Below the pieces are notes generated by a model. The model was not told the DNA's origin. It saw only the letters and a list, made by a program, of their open reading frames with translations, and searched no databases. From Treponema sp. (GTDB lineage: Bacteria > Spirochaetota > Spirochaetia > Treponematales > Breznakiellaceae), in the NCBI GenBank assembly GCA_031256115.1, contig JAIRRF010000184.1, positions 1 to 7,064 of the forward strand: a stretch of 7,064 nucleotides of DNA, given 5' to 3'. Positions 1 through 5,863 of this stretch are shown here, in pieces. Positions within the stretch are counted from its first letter, which is position 1. Each line of letters starts with the position of its first letter. The position numbers and the translations under genes are program-made.

Positions 1-131
1 GGGAAATTCTTGAATTTGCCGCCGCCGCAAGCTGCCTGAAACATTCTATAGAAGGGGACTTTAATCAGGTCTCGGTAGATGAAGTAAACAAACTGGCCGG
101 GGGGGATGCTTCGGGCCGGGTACAACGTTAG
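1..131 (+). CDS. PfkB-family sugar kinase, probable 2-dehydro-3-deoxygluconokinase, C-terminal end only
   Basis: Only the last 42 codons are present, read in the frame starting at base 3 and ending at the TAG at 129-131; the gene starts left of the window. The visible peptide has the C-terminal signature of KDG kinases in the PfkB/ribokinase family: an Ala-rich helix followed by SCLKHS, then GDFNQVS, and a final GDASGRVQR. By family knowledge these enzymes phosphorylate 2-keto-3-deoxygluconate in the cytoplasm with ATP, feeding hexuronate or gluconate breakdown through KDPG aldolase. The catalytic Asp and ATP-binding motifs would lie just upstream and cannot be seen, so the substrate rests on tail resemblance alone; another PfkB sugar kinase is possible. 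The chemoreceptor gene begins 31 nt downstream on the same strand and could be co-transcribed. Confidence 0.72.
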   Translation, partial: EILEFAAAASCLKHSIEGDFNQVSVDEVNKLAGGDASGRVQR

Positions 132-150
132 GGTTTAAAAATATTTATAC

Positions 151-154
151 GAGG
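151..154 (+). promoter_or_regulatory. Shine-Dalgarno site of the chemoreceptor gene
   Basis: GAGG lies 8 nt before the ATG at 163, in an otherwise AT-rich 31-nt spacer after the kinase stop. It supports the chosen start. No convincing separate promoter is visible in the spacer. Confidence 0.6.
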
Positions 155-162
155 AATCCGTT

Positions 163-2283
163 ATGAAAAAAAGTAATGTAATTAATAAAAAGAAACCAAC
201 AACATCAATAAAGTGGAAATTTCTTGGTTTTTCTGTCACTCTGCTTCTGATCATTATTTCAGGAAGCGGAATTGCGTTTTTTCTTAATATGAAACGAATT
301 GTCAGGAATGACACGGTGCAGAAATTGTCACGGCTCATTGAGTTTAAGGCATCTCAACTGGAGAGTTCCACCTCCAAAGAAATAGCTATTGCCCTAAAAA
401 TGGCTGATTCTCCCATTATAAGAGAATATTTCCTCCAGCCCGGTAATCCTGAACTGGAACGGCTTGCATTTAAGGAAATAGCAGGATACCGCAGGGCCTT
501 TACCGGGAATAATGTATTCTGGATAAACGATACGGATCACAACTATTACTTTGGAGATGAATTTATTCATACATTGGATCCTGCTGAACCCAGTTCTATC
601 TGGTATACGTCAATAATTAAAAACCCGGCTCCTTATTTTTTTGATGTAGATACCAACATTGAAACAAAAAAAACAATGTTATGGATAAATGCTCCGGTCA
701 TGGAACAAAACCGTGCAATTGGCGTGGTTGGTACCGGAATAGACCTGACCGGATTTATTGATACTTTGTATGCGGATGCCAGTGAAGATATGCCCTTTTA
801 TCTGTTCAATACTGATAACGTGATAACCGGCGCTTCAGACTGGGATATCGTTGCAAACAAACAAACTCTGACAGATCAGTTTGGGAGCCTGGGAGAAGCA
901 ATAGCCAATGTTGCAAAGGAAGTATCCGAAGGGCTTCGTTCATTCTCAATAGGCAACAACGAATATGCGGTAAGTTATATTCCCAGCCTTAACTGGCATA
1001 TTGTGGTAATGATGCCTTTGGATGCGGCAATAATTTTTAACAGCGGTATGACTTATTTATTCATCATGATATTTCTGGTTGTATTGATCATTATTGCCGT
1101 AATAAATATATTTATTTTCCGTATGATTCAACCCCTGGACGCGGCAGTGAAACAATTGGGGGAAATCGCAGAAACCTGGGATCTTACCCGGCGTTTCAAG
1201 GTAACAAGTACCGATGAAACCGGAAAACTGGCGGAAATACTAAACCTGACTTTTGGCAGGATTCAGGAATTGATTTCAATTATCCACGACAGGGCAAGGT
1301 CTCTTGTGAAGACCGGATCGGAATTGTCGGAACAGATGGCCACCACCGCCAGTTCAGTTGCACAGATTGCAACGGCAACCCAGAACATACGGGGACAAAC
1401 CGACAGCCAAACCGGGCAGGTAGAGCAGGTGGACAGCTCCATGACAAGCATCATATCACTGATCGAAAAACTTAACGGCAATATCACAGCGCAATCCGAA
1501 AGCGTAAATCAATCATCTTCGGCCATAGAACAGATGTTTGCCAATATAGGTATGGTGACGAATAATTTAATAAAAAACTCGGAAAATGTAAACGCATTGG
1601 AAGAATCTTCAAGTGTGAATCGCAGGGATCTGGAATCCGTTTCAACGGAATTTAAGGACATTACCCGGCAATCCGAAGGGCTTTTGGAGATCAATGCGGT
1701 AATAAACAATATCGCAAGCCAGACCAATCTTCTCTCGATGAATGCCGCCATTGAAGCGGCCCATGCGGGGGAGTCTGGCAGAGGCTTCGCAGTTGTGGCC
1801 GGAGAAATCCGTAAGCTTGCGGAAGATTCAAGCAAGCAATCCAAAACCATCGCAGATATGGTGAAAAAGATGAAAAGCGCCATTGACACGATCACCCGGT
1901 CCATTAACCGGGTTATAAACCGTTTTGAAGATGTGGACGGAAAGGTAAAAACCATTGCCGAACAGGAAACCGAAATCCGGAATGCCATGGAAGAACAGGA
2001 AACAGGCAGCCGACAGATATTGGAAGCCATTACCCATCTAAAAGAACTGACCGGTATAGTGCAGACTGATGCCGCAACAATAGTCACGGAAGGCAAAACA
2101 GTAATAGATCAAAGCAACAATCTTAAAGGCATTACCGCCGGAATTGAACGGGGTATGCAGGAGATGTCCGTCGGAGCGGAACACATTAAGGCGGCGGTTA
2201 ACAGGGTAAATGAAATATCCGGAGAAAATAAAAACAGTACCGATACCCTGATTGGAGAAGTTTCAAAATTCAAAATCGGATAA
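163..2283 (+). CDS. Methyl-accepting chemotaxis protein with dCache sensor, HAMP and signalling domain (706 aa)
   Basis: This is a complete class I chemoreceptor that senses a periplasmic ligand and controls CheA/CheW in a polar array. Order of parts: basic cytoplasmic N-terminus (residues 1-18); TM1 about 20-41; a large extracytoplasmic region of about 250 residues with the dCache_1 pattern (WY at 147-148, YFFDVD at 158-163, GVVGTGID ending at D194); TM2 about 297-319; HAMP about 320-373 with P324 and the DExG motif at 351-354; then a long coiled-coil signalling domain. The hairpin tip is almost canonical: [18 protein letters not shown] at 520-537, then [16 protein letters not shown]. No C-terminal NWETF-type CheR/CheB docking pentapeptide is present; the protein ends KFKIG. 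The start is fixed by the GAGG ribosome site and the Lys-rich pre-TM1 segment. The ligand cannot be read from sequence; the Arg expected in amino-acid-binding dCache domains appears to be Ser145. Confidence 0.96.
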   Translation: MKKSNVINKKKPTTSIKWKFLGFSVTLLLIIISGSGIAFFLNMKRIVRNDTVQKLSRLIEFKASQLESSTSKEIAIALKMADSPIIREYFLQPGNPELERLAFKEIAGYRRAFTGNNVFWINDTDHNYYFGDEFIHTLDPAEPSSIWYTSIIKNPAPYFFDVDTNIETKKTMLWINAPVMEQNRAIGVVGTGIDLTGFIDTLYADASEDMPFYLFNTDNVITGASDWDIVANKQTLTDQFGSLGEAIANVAKEVSEGLRSFSIGNNEYAVSYIPSLNWHIVVMMPLDAAIIFNSGMTYLFIMIFLVVLIIIAVINIFIFRMIQPLDAAVKQLGEIAETWDLTRRFKVTSTDETGKLAEILNLTFGRIQELISIIHDRARSLVKTGSELSEQMATTASSVAQIATATQNIRGQTDSQTGQVEQVDSSMTSIISLIEKLNGNITAQSESVNQSSSAIEQMFANIGMVTNNLIKNSENVNALEESSSVNRRDLESVSTEFKDITRQSEGLLEINAVINNIASQTNLLSMNAAIEAAHAGESGRGFAVVAGEIRKLAEDSSKQSKTIADMVKKMKSAIDTITRSINRVINRFEDVDGKVKTIAEQETEIRNAMEEQETGSRQILEAITHLKELTGIVQTDAATIVTEGKTVIDQSNNLKGITAGIERGMQEMSVGAEHIKAAVNRVNEISGENKNSTDTLIGEVSKFKIG

Positions 2284-2319
2284 ACGCTTTCCTTCCGGTA
2301 CGGCGTATTTCTTCAGCTT

Positions 2320-2811
2320 CTAAAGACTGCCAAGCAATCTTCGGAGCGGAAATGTCCCGCTATGGGAAGCAGTAAATGTTTTATCCCCCAGTACCGGAAT
2401 CGAAAAGGTGGCAGCCACCTCAACCCTGTAAGGCGCATCGCTTGCGGTCAAAAGCGCCGTAACAGTCCTGTATAACCCTTCGTAGCCTACAGTAAACGGA
2501 AGCTCTACCATTGTTGAATCCCTGGCAGGAAGCTTTGTGTCTTTGTTTATTTTACCGGAAAGAAAGGACACATTAGATACAAAAAGTTTCCATTCAATGG
2601 CAGGAAATGGTATGGTAATGGGGTTATCGTTCTTTATCCGTATGTTTGCAATCATGTCGACCCCGGTAAAACTGATTCCCTTTATGACTACAGAGTCAAA
2701 AGAAATTCCCGGATCGCTGATTACACCCGGAAAGGACTGACAGGTTCCAAGGGTAATAAAGAAAACAAAAATCATTCCTGCTTTTAAAATGATTCTACCT
2801 TTGCTTTTCAT
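2320..2811 (-). CDS. LEA14/WHy-domain (LEA_2-like) putative lipoprotein (163 aa)
   Basis: This is a small exported protein. A basic N-terminus and hydrophobic segment (residues 6-21) lead to a possible lipobox LGTC with Cys24 as the lipidated residue; Thr at -1 is unusual, though spirochaetal lipoboxes are relaxed. Residues about 35-150 have the WHy/LEA_2 pattern: a beta-rich domain with the characteristic Asn-Pro segment KNDNPITIPFP at 60-70 and repeated short beta strands. Bacterial members are typically envelope-anchored beta-sandwich proteins linked to stress or desiccation; a precise role is not established and I do not assign one. The start is supported by GGAGA at 2817-2821, 5 nt before the ATG. 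The gene begins 14 nt after the serS stop on the same strand, so both are probably on one transcript. It converges on the chemoreceptor with a 36-nt gap. Confidence 0.8.
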   Translation of the reverse strand: MKSKGRIILKAGMIFVFFITLGTCQSFPGVISDPGISFDSVVIKGISFTGVDMIANIRIKNDNPITIPFPAIEWKLFVSNVSFLSGKINKDTKLPARDSTMVELPFTVGYEGLYRTVTALLTASDAPYRVEVAATFSIPVLGDKTFTASHSGTFPLRRLLGSL

Positions 2812-2825
2812 GATCTTCTCCGTTA

Positions 2826-4127
2826 TTATGTTAATTTTGGTTTTATGAATTCAAAACCGCAATAGGGAACCAAAGCTTTCGGCAGTCTTACCGATCCGTC
2901 GGCCTGCTGGAAGTTTTCCAGGATGGCAATGATCGCCCTGGACACGGCCACGGCGGTTCCGTTCAGCATGTGGACAAATTTATTTTTACCGTCATCATCT
3001 TTGTATTTTATGTTAAGCCGCCGGGCTTGATAATCGGTACAGTTGGATGTGGAGGTTACTTCACCCCAATCGCCGCCGGGCATTACAATGCCGGGCATCC
3101 CTCTGCCTGGCATCCAGGCTTCCAGATCCCACTTGCGGTAAGCCGGAGCCCCCAGATCTCCGGTACAGGTGTCTACCACCCGGTAAGGTATTTCCAGACC
3201 GCTGAAAATCTCTTCTTCAACAGCGCGGAGTTCCTCGTGAAAGCGGCCTGATTCTTCCGGCAGGCAGTACACAAACATCTCCAGTTTGGTAAACTGATGT
3301 ACCCGGTAGAGACCCTTGCTGAATTGGCCCGCCGCCCCTGCTTCGCGGCGGAAACAATGGGAAAGGCCCGCCATACGCAGGGGAAGAGAGTCCTTGGGCA
3401 GCACCGTGTTGGAATAATAGCCCCCCAGAGTGATTTCCGCGGTCCCCACCAGGCAGGTATCTTCTCCTTCCAGGGTGTATACATTGGATTCTTCCCCCCG
3501 GGGATTAAAACCAATACCGGTTAGAATTTCTTCCCGGGCAATGTCGGGGGTAATAAAGGGAGTAAAACCCCGATTCTGCAAAATGTCCAGGGCGTATCTT
3601 ATAAGGCCCAATTCAAGGAAGACCCCTTCGTTTTTCAGGTAATAAAACTTTGTCCCCGATACTTTAGTGGCGGAATCAAAGTCAATAATGTCCAAATCCT
3701 GACCAAGTTTTACATGATCGGCCCATTCAAAGTCAAGCTGTACCGGCTCCCCTACTCGCTTAACTTCCCGGTTATCCTTATCTTCTTTACCCCGGGGAGC
3801 CTCGGGATGGGCCATATTGGGAATACGCCGGGCTTCTTCCTCCAGGGCAGCCTCAACCCTTGCCAATTCCGTTTCCGCGGCGGCAATTTCTTCTTTTAGT
3901 TTTTTGCCGTCTTCTACAAGCCTCTGCCGTTCTTCCGTTTCCGGCTTGCCCTTCATTGCAGCCGCATTGGCGTTCCTTTTTTCCTGAAGTTTTTGAATAG
4001 CCGTAACCAGGCAGGTACGCCTGCCAAAAAGCTTTACAACCATTTCGGCATCGGCTTTCATATATCGATCGGCAATATTTTGCTTAACCGCATCAATGTT
4101 GTCCGCTATAAAACGATAATCCAGCAT
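2826..4127 (-). CDS. serS: Seryl-tRNA synthetase (433 aa)
   Basis: This cytoplasmic class II aminoacyl-tRNA synthetase charges tRNA-Ser (and tRNA-Sec where present) with serine using ATP. Residues about 1-110 form the family's N-terminal long antiparallel coiled coil that grips the tRNA variable arm; it is rich in Lys/Glu/Ala heptads. The catalytic core shows the serine/ATP-binding TAE at 229-231, motif 2 with CFRREAG at 258-264 and GLYRVHQFTKLE at 272-283, the TSTSNCTDYQARR segment at 358-370, and motif 3 GTAVAVSRAIIAILENFQ at 390-407 with Arg397. Length is normal for the family. One oddity is a three-unit MPGxx repeat (residues 339-353) just before the GEVTS segment. The start ATG gives the conserved LDYRFIADN opening, but no good Shine-Dalgarno sequence precedes it. 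It is followed by the LEA14-like lipoprotein gene, and a 268-nt structured leader region lies upstream. Confidence 0.97.
   Translation of the reverse strand: MLDYRFIADNIDAVKQNIADRYMKADAEMVVKLFGRRTCLVTAIQKLQEKRNANAAAMKGKPETEERQRLVEDGKKLKEEIAAAETELARVEAALEEEARRIPNMAHPEAPRGKEDKDNREVKRVGEPVQLDFEWADHVKLGQDLDIIDFDSATKVSGTKFYYLKNEGVFLELGLIRYALDILQNRGFTPFITPDIAREEILTGIGFNPRGEESNVYTLEGEDTCLVGTAEITLGGYYSNTVLPKDSLPLRMAGLSHCFRREAGAAGQFSKGLYRVHQFTKLEMFVYCLPEESGRFHEELRAVEEEIFSGLEIPYRVVDTCTGDLGAPAYRKWDLEAWMPGRGMPGIVMPGGDWGEVTSTSNCTDYQARRLNIKYKDDDGKNKFVHMLNGTAVAVSRAIIAILENFQQADGSVRLPKALVPYCGFEFIKPKLT
3069..3113 (-). repeat. In-frame 15-nt tandem repeat (three MPGxx units) inside serS
   Basis: Three consecutive 15-nt units encode MPGRG, MPGIV and MPGGD (SerRS residues 339-353). 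At DNA level GCCGGGCAT occurs twice and GCCTGGCAT once, at 15-nt intervals on the plus strand. Most SerRS proteins have one shorter loop between the conserved LEAWMP and the GEVTS segment, so this looks like a small in-frame expansion. Confidence 0.75.
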
Positions 4128-4172
4128 AGGTACATTTTATCGTACTAAACATAATAATAACAATATCGTACT

Positions 4173-4290
4173 GGCGGGGGAAGGAACGCCCATTCAGACC
4201 ATGCTGGTCATCTCCTAAACCGACGCACAGTCTGGTGTGGTATTTTTATAGGATGCCAAAATGGTCTTCATGAGCAACCCTTCCCCCGCC
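4173..4290. other. 118-nt rod-like inverted-repeat element, candidate structured RNA or serS leader
   Basis: A perfect 12-bp terminal inverted repeat (GGCGGGGGAAGG at 4173-4184, its complement at 4279-4290) closes the element. Inside it, pairing continues with nearly symmetric internal loops: CAT 4191-4193 with ATG 4270-4272, AGACCAT 4196-4202 with ATGGTCT 4261-4267, TGG 4205-4207 with CCA 4256-4258, CAT 4209-4211 with ATG 4253-4255, and CCTA 4214-4217 with TAGG 4249-4252. The G-C-rich base stands out from AT-rich flanks. I do not recognise an Rfam family: it lacks the SRP RNA GGAAG loop, 5S rRNA signatures and T-box motifs. If serS starts from the minus-strand promoter proposed here, the whole element lies in its leader. 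A non-autonomous mobile element is an alternative, but no target-site duplication is seen. Confidence 0.6.
4215..4271 (-). CDS. Possible 18-residue leader peptide upstream of serS (speculative)
   Basis: On the minus strand an ATG at 4271 opens 18 codons, MKTILASYKNTTPDCASV, ending in TAG. It is preceded by GGAAGG (4279-4284 on the plus strand, as the complement) 7 nt before the ATG, a good ribosome-binding site. That same purine stretch forms one arm of the 12-bp stem, so folding of the element would hide it. There are two Ser codons (TCC, TCG) but no Ser run of the kind expected for classical attenuation. A chance ORF is quite possible. Confidence 0.22.
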   Translation of the reverse strand: MKTILASYKNTTPDCASV

Positions 4291-4318
4291 TGTAACGAAG
4301 CATTAGTATCAATACGAT

Positions 4319-4348
4319 ATATTAAGGTTGCTTTCTTGACACTTTCAA
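4319..4348 (-). promoter_or_regulatory. Possible promoter for the serS-LEA14 unit
   Basis: On the minus strand, TTGAAA (plus 4343-4348, 5 of 6 consensus) is followed after 18 nt by TAATAT (plus 4319-4324, 4 of 6). Transcription would begin near 4312 and give a leader of about 185 nt containing the entire structured element. It is only moderately convincing; AT-rich DNA yields such matches by chance. Confidence 0.35.
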
Positions 4349-4364
4349 AAATATGTAATACAAA
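4336..4364 (+). promoter_or_regulatory. Sigma-70-type promoter of the HigA-like gene
   Basis: A perfect TTGACA (4336-4341) is separated by exactly 17 nt from TACAAA (4359-4364, 4 of 6 consensus). Transcription would start near 4371, leaving a short 25-nt leader with AAAGGA at 4384-4389 as the ribosome-binding site, 6 nt before the ATG at 4396. Confidence 0.6.
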
Positions 4365-4395
4365 AGAATTATCTTAACTTATTAAAGGAAAATAC

Positions 4396-4758
4396 ATGGC
4401 AAAATCCAATCAAACCCCCGGCTCTGTTCTTATTTCATTAATGGACAAATATCAGTTGAACCCCTACTCCCTGGCAAAAAAGATTAACTTAAGCGCCTCG
4501 GCGGTCCGCCAAATAGCTATTGGTCAATCTGCAATTTCCATTCCAACTGCTCTCAGGCTTGGAAAATTTTTCGGCCCAAGTCCGGATTTTTGGCTTGACT
4601 TACAGCGCAAAGCCGATTATCTGGAAGCCGGAAAAAACAAAAAATTACAGGGTATTTTAAAAGGCATATCCAAAGTCCAAAAACCCAAAGCACCCCAAAA
4701 AGGAAAAATCGCAGGAAAAACTGCGGCAAAACCTGCCAGGAGAAAAGCAAAGAAATAG
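4396..4758 (+). CDS. HigA-like XRE-family HTH protein with Lys/Ala/Pro-rich C-terminal tail (120 aa)
   Basis: Residues about 8-75 match the HigA/VapI antitoxin-type helix-turn-helix fold: PGSVL at 8-12, helix 2 SLAKKI at 25-30, recognition helix ASAVRQIAIG at 34-43, TALRLGKFFG at 51-60, and the family hallmark FWLDLQ at 65-70. HigA proteins neutralise a HigB RNase toxin and repress their own promoter. No HigB-like ORF adjoins it here, so it is an orphan antitoxin or a free-standing regulator. The tail, residues 93-120, has 12 Lys/Arg in 28 residues with no acidic residue, plus Ala and Pro, resembling histone-H1-like or HU-type DNA-binding tails; HigA proteins normally stop near residue 90-100. 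Start supported by AAAGGA and a good promoter. It converges on birA with only 1 nt between stop codons. Confidence 0.82.
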   Translation: MAKSNQTPGSVLISLMDKYQLNPYSLAKKINLSASAVRQIAIGQSAISIPTALRLGKFFGPSPDFWLDLQRKADYLEAGKNKKLQGILKGISKVQKPKAPQKGKIAGKTAAKPARRKAKK

Positions 4759-4759
4759 T

Positions 4760-5725
4760 TTAAATCCTTAATTCTCCGGTAACAAAAGATGCGGTTTCTC
4801 CTGAAGCGGCTGTTATAAGAATTTCGCCTTTTTCGCCTATGCCTTGAAGTATTCCTTCGATTACATCTGCGGTTGCTTCGCCGGAAATTTCCTCCGGCAA
4901 GCCCGGAATAAAGCAAATCTGCCGGTCTTTCATGTATAATCGTTCTTCCAGTTGTTCTCGGCTTTGCCGCCAGGTTTGATCCCCGGCAGAATCTTGTTCT
5001 TCATATAATCGGGCAAGGATCATTTCCAAAAGGAGAAAACGTTTTTCCGCCAGCAAAGCTGCTATAGTAGTATTATATATTCCCATATCCAAAAGCACCT
5101 GTGCAATGCTGCATGCTTTTCTTTCCAGTTCCGGGGGAAAGGATTGCTGTGCCAGATTGACACCAATTCCCAGATACACGGTTCCGTTTTCCGCTTCGGT
5201 AAGGATTCCTGCAGCCTTCTTTCCCCGGCCTTCCTTATCCGGAAGCATAATATCGTTGGGCCACTTGATAAAAACCCTTCCTTTCAGCGGAGAATCCTGT
5301 ACTCCAGACACAAAGGTTGTAAAATCTTCAATGGCACCGGAAACTGCCAGACCTGCCCTGAGGGTAAGGCACAGGGGAATCTCCGAAATTGTACCGTAAC
5401 GAAGCATTATGGTAAAAGACAGATTCTCCCCTTTATTCATCATCCATGACCGGCCCATCCTGCCCCGGCCCGCGCTTTGTTTATCCGCGGCAATTACCGT
5501 TCCTGACGCTTCTTTAGCAAGTAAACGGGCCTCGTCCATGGTACTGGTTACGGTATCTTTATAATAAACCGGAGCGTTAAAGGGATTATTTATTTTTAAT
5601 TTGCTGGTACCATTTTCCTGAATTTCCTCTCGCAGAGGCGCAAGAGGCTGTGGAAAAAATATCTTCCGGAATTTTCTCTCGCGGAGATCGCAGAGGAAAA
5701 CGCGCAATTTGAAGTTGATATACAT
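4760..5725 (-). CDS. birA: Biotin-[acetyl-CoA-carboxylase] ligase, no DNA-binding domain; start uncertain
   Basis: This enzyme makes biotinyl-5'-AMP from biotin and ATP and transfers biotin to a Lys of biotin-dependent carboxylase or decarboxylase carrier domains in the cytoplasm. The catalytic domain is complete: TSTMDEA near its start, the biotinyl-AMP loop GRGRMGRSW (5444-5470), KWPNDI (5249-5266) with the catalytic Lys region, KKAAGILTEA and GIGVNLA, then the small C-terminal SH3-like domain ending at GELRI. There is no N-terminal winged helix, so it is a group I ligase and not a repressor. The conserved part begins near 5590 (NNPFNAPVYY), but no ATG, GTG or TTG occurs in frame between there and the repeat block. 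The nearest candidates are TTG at 5707 and ATG at 5725, which add about 45 residues translated from repeat DNA. I give 5725 as a formal start; the open frame continues to 6091 but overlaps thrH and is not credible there. Confidence 0.9.
   Translation of the reverse strand: MYINFKLRVFLCDLRERKFRKIFFPQPLAPLREEIQENGTSKLKINNPFNAPVYYKDTVTSTMDEARLLAKEASGTVIAADKQSAGRGRMGRSWMMNKGENLSFTIMLRYGTISEIPLCLTLRAGLAVSGAIEDFTTFVSGVQDSPLKGRVFIKWPNDIMLPDKEGRGKKAAGILTEAENGTVYLGIGVNLAQQSFPPELERKACSIAQVLLDMGIYNTTIAALLAEKRFLLLEMILARLYEEQDSAGDQTWRQSREQLEERLYMKDRQICFIPGLPEEISGEATADVIEGILQGIGEKGEILITAASGETASFVTGELRI
5627..5696 (-). repeat. CTCTGCG-type interspersed repeat, two tandem sub-copies
   Basis: Two 21-nt units at 5627-5647 and 5676-5696 both begin CTCTCGC and end GAGG on the plus strand, spaced 49 nt apart. 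Read on the minus strand they give the CCTCTGCG...GCGAGAG pattern of a widespread bacterial intergenic repeat whose translations resemble APLREE. In the birA frame the left unit encodes PLAPLRE and the right one LCDLRER. Confidence 0.65.
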
Positions 5726-5740
5726 CAGTCCTTCGGACTG
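5726..5740. repeat. Perfect small hairpin CAGTCC-TTC-GGACTG
   Basis: A 6-bp perfect stem with a 3-nt loop abuts the ATG at 5725 on the minus strand. In that orientation GAAGGA, a Shine-Dalgarno-like sequence, lies in the loop and stem 3 nt before the ATG, which is too close and would be hidden by the stem. Confidence 0.6.
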
Positions 5741-5764
5741 GAGCCGATTAGAATGATATTTTAT

Positions 5765-5780
5765 GGGCGCTATCGCGCCC
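5765..5780. repeat. GC hairpin GGGCGC-TATC-GCGCCC
   Basis: A perfect 6-bp GC stem with a 4-nt loop in the middle of the repeat block. No T-run follows on either strand, so it is not a standard intrinsic terminator; it more likely belongs to the repeat element. Confidence 0.6.
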
Positions 5781-5794
5781 GGCGGCTTCCTTCC

Positions 5795-5818
5795 TATATT
5801 TTTTATATATAAAATATA
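5795..5818. repeat. AT-rich inverted repeat
   Basis: TATATTTT at 5795-5802 is complementary to AAAATATA at 5811-5818, and the centre contains the perfect 14-bp palindrome TTTTATATATAAAA at 5801-5814. It could be a flexible or weak-terminator sequence, or part of the repeat element. Confidence 0.5.
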
Positions 5819-5863
5819 AGAAAAAAGTAAGAAGAAGGCACTATTATTACAAATTTCGAACAA

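Larger units (their letters stand above)
4128..4395. other. Divergent intergenic region between serS and the HigA-like gene
   Basis: This 268-nt stretch has no gene of normal length. It contains, left to right: a TATCGTACT motif at 4138-4146, repeated at 4164-4172; the 118-nt inverted-repeat structure at 4173-4290; an inverted copy of the motif core at 4313-4319; a possible minus-strand promoter for serS (4319-4348); and a plus-strand promoter for the HigA-like gene (4336-4364). The two -35 hexamers point away from each other and are separated by 1 nt. Confidence 0.75.

Noticed and set aside
1509..2096. 195-aa minus-strand open frame inside the chemoreceptor gene
   Set aside because: It is a shadow of the signalling domain; composition is Ser/Met/Ile-rich with no domain, and the plus-strand MCP is unambiguous.
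3173..3524. Open frames of 75-113 aa on both strands inside serS
   Set aside because: They overlap the intact SerRS catalytic domain in other frames and show no recognisable motif.
4173..4290. 4.5S SRP RNA, 5S rRNA or 6S RNA
   Set aside because: Size and rod shape are similar to 4.5S or 5S, but the SRP GGAAG apical loop and GCAGCC segment, and the 5S CCGAAC and GAAGUUAAG signatures, are absent; it is too short for typical 6S RNA.
4128..4312. T-box riboswitch ahead of serS
   Set aside because: The position is suggestive but no T-box core, specifier loop or terminator/antiterminator pair could be found.
4617..4916. 99-aa minus-strand open frame across the HigA-like/birA junction
   Set aside because: Its Asn/Arg-rich translation arises from antisense of the Lys-rich tail and the 3' end of birA; no ribosome site or homology supports it.
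5765..5780. Intrinsic terminator for birA or thrH
   Set aside because: The GC stem is good but no T-run follows on either strand, and it lies upstream of both genes.
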